Source: Lachnospiraceae bacterium (GTDB taxonomy: Bacteria > Bacillota > Clostridia > Lachnospirales > Lachnospiraceae). Taken from it: 64,000 bases of DNA. The notes under the pieces were generated by a model. It saw nothing but the letters and a program-made list of their open reading frames with translations, was not told the origin of the DNA and searched no databases. Shown here one piece after another: positions 59,454 to 64,000 of this stretch (position 1 is the first letter of the stretch; every line of letters starts with the position of its first letter). Position numbers and translations under genes: made by a program. The stretch covers positions 108,373 to 172,372 of the forward strand of contig CAJTCY010000010.1 of assembly GCA_910575075.1 (NCBI GenBank). Direction: 5' to 3'.

Positions 59454-59912
59454 TTACTTGTATTTTCGGATTTTTTGACTCAAAACGCTGTTGTGATAAT
59501 CTGGCGAATAAGTCACATCTTTGCCAAACCAGTCTGGGGGAGTAAATGTTTTAGCCTCGTCTTCGGTAGCAAATTCTACTTCCGCAAAAATCAATGGGGA
59601 CAACTCGCCTCCGAAAATATCCAGCTCAACTGTGAGGCGGGATGTAAGAGGTATCAGGTATCTTTTTTTAGAAATGAGAATGCCGTCAACTTTAGGAAGC
59701 AAATGCGTATATGCTTCTTTTGTAAGAGGCAGATTGTATTCTTCCCGTACCAGGAGTCCTCTGGATTTATAGGTGAGATAGTAGTCTTCATCCTGCCTGC
59801 GGATGCGAACTACCGGGTCAGTGCACAGATAACCCTGTTCAATCTGATGAAAAGGGTAGGAGTCCAGATTGTCGGGTAACGATTTGATTAAAAATTTGCG
59901 TTCGATTTCCAT
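59454..59912 (-). CDS. CYTH-domain protein (inorganic triphosphatase-like)
   Basis: A 152-residue protein opening MEIERKFLI, the EXEXK signature of the CYTH superfamily tunnel fold. Further strand motifs are VVRIRRQDEDYYLTYKS, LEKRYLIP-like KKRYLIPL and ELDIFGGELSPLIFAEVEF. It probably hydrolyses triphosphate or a nucleotide triphosphate in the cytosol with a metal ion. The start and size match the family. It stands alone. Confidence 0.9.
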   Translation of the reverse strand: MEIERKFLIKSLPDNLDSYPFHQIEQGYLCTDPVVRIRRQDEDYYLTYKSRGLLVREEYNLPLTKEAYTHLLPKVDGILISKKRYLIPLTSRLTVELDIFGGELSPLIFAEVEFATEDEAKTFTPPDWFGKDVTYSPDYHNSVLSQKIRKYK

Positions 59913-60101
59913 GGAATGCTCCTGTCTATGATCCTTGAATGATTAAGGTACTCTATATGCTTCATGAAATGCCCTGCGTTTTGCCGGGCAGATGATGAAA
60001 ATTTATTATCATTCATTATAAAGCAGAACGGGGAGGTTGTAAAGCATGGAAGCTTTGAGTTTCCATATTTTATATATTTTGTTTCTAAAATTAATCTAAT
60101 A

Positions 60102-60140
60102 AATCCCCCTGCCCGTTCTCAATGACAAAGCAGGGGGATT
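60102..60140 (-). terminator. Terminator of the SASP gene
   Basis: AATCCCCCTGC and GCAGGGGGATT form a perfect 11-bp stem with a 17-nt loop. On the minus strand it is followed by TATTAGATTAATTTT, 35 bp after the SASP stop. Confidence 0.8.
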
Positions 60141-60174
60141 TCTATATTGCAGATTTCAGTTTTCTGAATGACGA

Positions 60175-60396
60175 TTACTGCTGTCCGCCGGACATCTGCT
60201 GTTCCTGTTTCATAATCATTTTCTTAACCATTTCTCCGCCAATGGAACCAGCCTGAGCAGAAGTTAAGTCACCGTTGTATCCATCTTTTAAAGGTACACC
60301 GATTTCAGATGCAACTTCCTGTTTAAAACGATTCATAGCCTCTTTTGCCTGAGGTACTGCCATTTTACTTGTGTTAGAACCAGAATTGTTAGTCAT
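60175..60396 (-). CDS. Small acid-soluble spore protein, alpha/beta type
   Basis: A 73-residue protein with the alpha/beta SASP pattern: AMNRFKQEVASEIGVPL, the GYNGDLTSAQAGSIGGEMVKK region (including the GDLTS/SxxNGxVGGxM-like motif) and a Gln/Gly-rich end. It coats and protects DNA in the dormant spore, and the E-I site can be cleaved by the GPR protease at germination. GGAGGTGA before the ATG at 60396 sets the start. This is the main evidence that the organism sporulates. Confidence 0.92.
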   Translation of the reverse strand: MTNNSGSNTSKMAVPQAKEAMNRFKQEVASEIGVPLKDGYNGDLTSAQAGSIGGEMVKKMIMKQEQQMSGGQQ

Positions 60397-60460
60397 TTGA
60401 TTCACCTCCAAATGTTTCTTAGTATTTTATCCGCCGCAGCGTTATATTGTGTTGATAAGA

Positions 60461-60523
60461 ACATCATCCCGAAATGGCTCATTCCTGGGAATGATGTCCG
60501 TTTCGAAACTCTGTCGCTTATCA
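60461..60523. other. Stem-loop region upstream of the SASP gene
   Basis: ACATCAT with CCC (60461-60470) pairs with GGG and ATGATGT (60487-60497, one bulge); outside it TGATAAG (60453-60459) faces CTTATCA (60517-60523). The region covers where a sporulation promoter would be expected on the minus strand, so the symmetry may be a protein-binding site. No gene. Confidence 0.35.
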
Positions 60524-60590
60524 TGGTGTTATTATCTGTCAAGAAAAAAATAATATGAATGGAAATTTTTATGAATTCTGGCAATTGCTG

Positions 60591-60782
60591 GGAAACTCAA
60601 AAAAGGAAGATTTGGGGTCTTTCATATTTAAACAGTTTATACAGCTCTAGTGGAACACTTGAGTTTCCGTATTTTTATTTTATCTATAATTTTATTACCA
60701 AAAGGTCTTGTTGCCAAAGGCAACAGAGGCATCTTGCACAAAAAGTGTTCACATCATAAAATGATGTGAACCTTTTGGTAAT
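60591..60782. other. Structured noncoding region (possible RNA or small palindromic element)
   Basis: The left part holds inverted arms GGAAACTCAA (60591-60600) and TTGAGTTTCC (60659-60668). The right part is a compact fold: outer arms ATTACCAAAAGGT (60694-60706) and ACCTTTTGGTAAT (60770-60782) are perfect 13-mers, enclosing hairpins GTTGCC-AAA-GGCAAC (60710-60724) and GTTCACATCAT-AAA-ATGATGTGAAC (60747-60771). Together they predict a three-way junction. No reading frame. It fills most of the 60397-60944 gap. It matches no riboswitch I know. Confidence 0.55.
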
Positions 60783-60944
60783 ATAAAACTGCAATTTGCG
60801 GAAACGCAAGCAAGTGGAACGGGCTTTACAGATTACAAAGCGTTTGATACAATACAGGAGGTAAAATGAAAAATAAATTTCGAACAGCTCTTTTATCTTT
60901 TAATGCGCTTATCAAATTGTAAAATAAAAACTGGGGGCAGAAGG

Positions 60945-61664
60945 GTGAATATCTTATATAAAGGAGAAAACATTGAGTATTCTCTGATTCAGAGTACAAG
61001 AAAAACGATTTCAATCGTTGTTGATTCAGAACGAAGGGTTCTGGTGAGGGCCCCGATACAGGCTTCCAGGCAGGAAATCCAGAGAGTTGTCGAGAAAAAA
61101 GCGGCTTGGATTGCCAGTAAAAGGGAAGCGATTGCAAAATGCCAGACGCAAAAGCAGGAACTTGCCAATGGCAGAAAACTCTGGTATCAGGGAAATGTAT
61201 ATCTTCTGCAGATATGTACGGAGACAAATAGTAAGGATAAAGAGCCGGACAGCTGTGCAGAGATTTCTGATGAGAACATTATAGTATATGTGAATCAGGG
61301 GCAGGAGGAAGAGATCAGGCAGAATCTTATGCAATGGTATTACTGCCAGGCCAGGCAGTGGATCTTACAGAGAGTGGAATATTATAATAACGGCCTGAAA
61401 GAGTATATTAACCGAATTTGTATCAAAGACCAGAAAAGCCGCTGGGGAAGCTGCAGCAGCAAAAGAAATCTGAATTTTAACTGGCGAGTCATTCTGGCGC
61501 CGCCAGAGGTGGCAGATTATGTGGTGGTTCACGAATTGTGCCACTTAAGGCATATGAATCACAGCCAGGAATTTTGGTCAGAAGTTGCCGGGATTCTGCC
61601 AGATTATAAAGAGAGACGGCAGTGGCTGCGGGAACATGGACAGAAACTGATGGAAAAAATATAG
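60945..61664 (+). CDS. YgjP-like zinc metallopeptidase (DUF45)
   Basis: A 239-residue protein ending in an M48/SprT-like core: VVHELCHLRHMNHS supplies HExxH (His196, Glu197, His200) and a third ligand His206, before EFWSEVAGILPDYKERRQWL. The N-terminal half (RKTISIVVD, PIQASRQEI, KAAWI) is the DUF45 lobe. The start is probably the GTG at 60945, after GGGGGC, since homologs begin near there; an ATG at 60903 lacks a site. YgjP-type proteins often act in restriction-system loci, but none lies here. The gene runs 18 bp ahead of DJ-1. Confidence 0.87.
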   Translation: MNILYKGENIEYSLIQSTRKTISIVVDSERRVLVRAPIQASRQEIQRVVEKKAAWIASKREAIAKCQTQKQELANGRKLWYQGNVYLLQICTETNSKDKEPDSCAEISDENIIVYVNQGQEEEIRQNLMQWYYCQARQWILQRVEYYNNGLKEYINRICIKDQKSRWGSCSSKRNLNFNWRVILAPPEVADYVVVHELCHLRHMNHSQEFWSEVAGILPDYKERRQWLREHGQKLMEKI

Positions 61665-61681
61665 AAATGGAGGCATTGTTT

Positions 61682-62233
61682 ATGAAGAAAATTGGAGTGT
61701 TTTTAGCACAAGGGTTTGAAGAAATTGAGGGATTGACTGTAGTGGATATTCTGCGCCGGGCAGGTATAGAAGTGGATACAATTTCTATCATGGGTACCAG
61801 AGAGGTATGCGGTTCCCATAAGATTCCTGTGCTTGCAGATGTGCTCTATGAGGATGTGGACTTTGATAAGCTGGACGGCGTGGTATTGCCGGGAGGGCTT
61901 CCAGGGACCACTAATCTGGGAGAACATACAGGAGTAGGTGACATGATCCGATCATTTGCAGGTTCAGGAAAACTGGTGGCTGCTATTTGTGCAGCGCCCA
62001 GTGTGCTGGGACAGGCAGGACTTTTGGCAGGTAAAAAAGCAGCATGTTATCCAGGATATGAAGATCAGCTCACGGGTGCGGAAGTAATTTATGATGAGGT
62101 GGCAGAGGCAGGAAATATTATAACCAGCCGGGGGATGGGTACGACCATCGCATTTGCGCTTCGGATTACGGCGTATCTGGCAGGTGAGGATAAGGCACAG
62201 GAGCTGGAAAAGAAAATTATTTATCGTCAGTAA
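61682..62233 (+). CDS. DJ-1/PfpI family protein
   Basis: A 183-residue protein with GFEEIEGLTVVDILRRAGI, the conserved Glu15 region and the nucleophile Cys103 in AAICAAPSVLG, as in DJ-1/YajL. It probably acts on glyoxal-modified molecules or as a redox-sensitive chaperone in the cytosol. The start at 61682 (MKKIGVFLAQ) follows AATGGAGG (61666-61673). Length is typical. Confidence 0.92.
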   Translation: MKKIGVFLAQGFEEIEGLTVVDILRRAGIEVDTISIMGTREVCGSHKIPVLADVLYEDVDFDKLDGVVLPGGLPGTTNLGEHTGVGDMIRSFAGSGKLVAAICAAPSVLGQAGLLAGKKAACYPGYEDQLTGAEVIYDEVAEAGNIITSRGMGTTIAFALRITAYLAGEDKAQELEKKIIYRQ

Positions 62234-62373
62234 AATAATGTTTTGTTATTTATTGCAGTGCGGCGGTCCCGTAATTTTTTGGAATGAAAAAGCTTTTTCG
62301 CAAATATACATGTAACAAAAAGGAATAGGTCTGTTGTAAACAATTCATGCGGCAGTCCCACGGAGTGATTATT

Positions 62374-63177
62374 GTGTGGAAAAAATTAGAAGCGAAATCT
62401 TTCTTTTTGGTACTTGTTTTATTTGCGGGGGCATTTTTTCTGGGACGTTTTGCGGCCCAGGTGGTGCCGGCAGCAGCTACGGCAATACGGTCAGAGGCAG
62501 ATAATTGGGGATTAAGTTTTCAAGAGGAAGGGCAGCCTCCAGTGGCAAACGCGACCTTTGAAGAGATGGCAAAATATGACGCTTTTTATGCTCAGGATAC
62601 CCAGGATAAAGTGCTGTATCTCACGTTTGACTGTGGGTTTGAAAATGGCAATACGCCGCTCATTTTGGACGCTTTGAAGAAGCATAATGCCAAAGCTGCA
62701 TTTTTTATTGTGGGAAATTATCTGTCTACCAGTCCCGACTTGGTGAAGCGTATGGTCGAGGAAGGGCATATCGTGGGAAATCACAGCTTTCACCATCCAG
62801 ATATGTCCCAGATGAACAAAGATGAATTTTCTAAAGAGCTGGGGGAATTGGAAACCTTGTATGAACAGACGGTGGGAACCCCTATGACCAAATATTACCG
62901 TCCGCCTCAGGGAAAATACAGTGAAAACAATCTGCAGATTGCCAAAGACCTGGGGTATAAGACTTTTTTCTGGAGCCTGGCCTATGTGGATTGGAACCAG
63001 GACAGTCAGCCCAGCCATGAAGAAGCCTTTGACAAACTGCTGAAGCGAGTGCATCCGGGAGCCGTTGTACTGTTACATAACACTTCCAAAACCAACGGTG
63101 AAATTATTGATGAACTTTTGACAAAATGGGAGGAGATGGGATATACCTTCAAATCCCTGGATGAACTGGCAGGTTAA
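62374..63177 (+). CDS. Polysaccharide deacetylase, PdaA-like
   Basis: A 267-residue NodB-fold protein. A signal anchor (about residues 7-28) is followed by the deacetylase core: LTFDCGFENGNT (motif 1), NHSFHHPDMS (metal histidines), YYRPPQGKYS and a late LLHNTSKTN. The FDCGFEN form is the mark of PdaA, which removes acetyl from muramic acid for spore-cortex delta-lactam. With the SASP gene it supports sporulation. The GTG at 62374 follows GGAGTGA (62362-62368); ATG at 62347 is the alternative. Its stop abuts the convergent gene with no gap. Confidence 0.9.
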   Translation: MWKKLEAKSFFLVLVLFAGAFFLGRFAAQVVPAAATAIRSEADNWGLSFQEEGQPPVANATFEEMAKYDAFYAQDTQDKVLYLTFDCGFENGNTPLILDALKKHNAKAAFFIVGNYLSTSPDLVKRMVEEGHIVGNHSFHHPDMSQMNKDEFSKELGELETLYEQTVGTPMTKYYRPPQGKYSENNLQIAKDLGYKTFFWSLAYVDWNQDSQPSHEEAFDKLLKRVHPGAVVLLHNTSKTNGEIIDELLTKWEEMGYTFKSLDELAG

Positions 63178-63813
63178 TTACAGTTTCTTTTCTTTCCAGT
63201 ATCGGTAAAACGTTTTGCATCCGAAGAAGCAAAAACATGCCGCGATGATAAAAAAAAGAATGATTGCAGTACCGCTAAATGCCCGGCCGATTGCAAAGGG
63301 CGTCTCAAAAAGGAATGCCAGGGCAAATTGTCCCCCGCTCATCTGCCACAATCCCGGTGTGCGGTACAGATCTCTCCAAGTTGAGAAAGAGGGTAAATAG
63401 AAGAGACCGCTGCAGATAGAGATTACCAGTAAAGACAGATTTGCGGCAAAAAGTACTATCTCCAGATTGAATAGCCTGCGGTGGCGGTTGGCTTTGGAAA
63501 TAGAACCTGAAAAAATTTCCTCCTGACAGTCTGCATGCGTCTTTTCAAAATACTGGATGCCCCCGGATCTGTTTCCTGCGATGTGATGCCAGCCATAATC
63601 TTCAAACACTGTCAGGTAGTCCGTGAAATCTTCCAGACTGGAAAAGGTGCGGTAGTCAATTCTTACCAGAGGAAGATTTGATACGTGCGTGGTTTTCTTA
63701 AATTTGTACCGTCCTGGAATTACATTTTCCAGGCGGTAGCCCTGGGCAATTATGCGATTGATCCAGTTCTCTTCTCTGGTAATATTTGTAAAAAATAATT
63801 TGTGCCGAATCAT
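63178..63813 (-). CDS. DUF2812 membrane protein
   Basis: A 211-residue protein. Residues 1-110 are the soluble DUF2812 domain (FFTNITREENWINRIIAQGYRLE, FKKTTHVSNLPLVRIDYRTF, FEDYGWHHIAGNRSGGIQYF). Two transmembrane helices follow (about 118-140 and 180-203). These proteins usually pair with a PadR regulator encoded just upstream, which would lie at or past the window edge. The start at 63813 follows GGAGAGGAG on the minus strand. Confidence 0.85.
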   Translation of the reverse strand: MIRHKLFFTNITREENWINRIIAQGYRLENVIPGRYKFKKTTHVSNLPLVRIDYRTFSSLEDFTDYLTVFEDYGWHHIAGNRSGGIQYFEKTHADCQEEIFSGSISKANRHRRLFNLEIVLFAANLSLLVISICSGLFYLPSFSTWRDLYRTPGLWQMSGGQFALAFLFETPFAIGRAFSGTAIILFFIIAACFCFFGCKTFYRYWKEKKL

Positions 63814-64000
63814 AGGTAATCTCCTCTCCATATAGTCAAGTGTTTTTTTCAATAAATTCAATACTTTTTGATACCTGTTAATGAATGATGCTGAGGTTAT
63901 GGAGTGATCTTTACCTCATACAGGGCAGATATATAGTGTTTGTGGGCACTCCAAATAAAACGTCATCACTTCCCGTTCTAAATGGCCTCGATGTGTACCC
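63814..64000. other. Right edge of the window, no assignable gene
   Basis: This AT-rich stretch contains an open minus-strand frame from 64000 to a stop at 63916, 27 codons ending ECPQTLYICPV. It could be the C-terminus of a gene that starts beyond the window, but I do not recognise it and it shows no PadR-like end. Nothing else is visible. Confidence 0.3.

Noticed and set aside
63916..64000. PadR C-terminus upstream of the DUF2812 gene
   Set aside because: The 27 visible residues (ending ECPQTLYICPV) do not resemble a PadR C-terminal helix; left unassigned.

Overview
The window looks like chromosomal DNA from a low-GC, spore-forming Clostridia member, most likely a gut Lachnospiraceae. The signs are an alpha/beta-type small acid-soluble spore protein, AGGAGG-type ribosome binding sites, a GH42 beta-galactosidase, PdaA-like and Ami_3 cell-wall enzymes, NhaC, OPT and NSS transporters, and decayed clostridial mobile elements (a group II intron tail, a TnpV stub, a transposase fragment). 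No phage, CRISPR array or intact insertion sequence is visible.

Layout. 1-3.6 kb: end of a two-component histidine kinase, then a lantibiotic/bacitracin-type immunity ABC transporter (ATPase, two permeases) and a YxeA-like protein, closed by a terminator and the orphan 3' end of a group II intron. 3.8-15.2 kb: a long tellurite-resistance-type (Ter/Yce) stress locus on the plus strand. It encodes a cytosolic trypsin-like protease with a YceG-like N-terminal module, a rhomboid protease, a YceG-family protein, TelA, three TerD proteins, a P-type Ca2+ ATPase and a HAD phosphatase. 15.2-22.4 kb: a secreted beta-helix protein, a MATE exporter, tRNA-Arg, a HAAS-domain membrane protein, a large cNMP-binding-fold protein and a cluster of inverted repeats. 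22.4-29.2 kb: a small Asn/Ser repeat protein, rhodanese, rRNA methyltransferase, papain-like protease, amidase, RdgB-type pyrophosphatase, phosphoesterase and an endolysin-like peptidase. 29.3-33.2 kb (minus): polar amino acid ABC importer and AsnA. 33.3-39.8 kb: ABC-F ATPase, GH42 and a YxlEFG-like ABC exporter. 39.8-43.8 kb (minus): NhaC, PqqD-like protein and OPT transporter. 44.1-48.1 kb: an accessory-looking block with two TetR regulators, a flavoprotein, a broken KTR gene and an acetolactate synthase. 48.2-51.8 kb: prolyl-tRNA deacylase, AAA ATPase, aminotransferase and nucleotidyltransferase. 51.8-53.4 kb (minus): a second Ter-type locus (AIM24 and a long TerD). 53.5-54.3 kb: a graveyard of truncated genes. 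54.3-64 kb: a lipoprotein, an NSS transporter, ECF sigma/DUF4179 anti-sigma, CYTH, SASP, a YgjP-like peptidase, a DJ-1 protein, a polysaccharide deacetylase and a DUF2812 protein.

The strongest candidates for undescribed biology are three. First, the Ter locus with a protease that shares a roughly 65-residue module present three more times in the neighbouring YceG-family protein. Second, a family of three ~285-bp full-length palindromic elements flanked by about 9-12 bp direct repeats (10.2, 31.7 and 50.7 kb). Third, the TerD paralogue with a seven-residue Asn-rich repeat extension. Family calls rest on recognisable motifs and gene order; no database search was possible.
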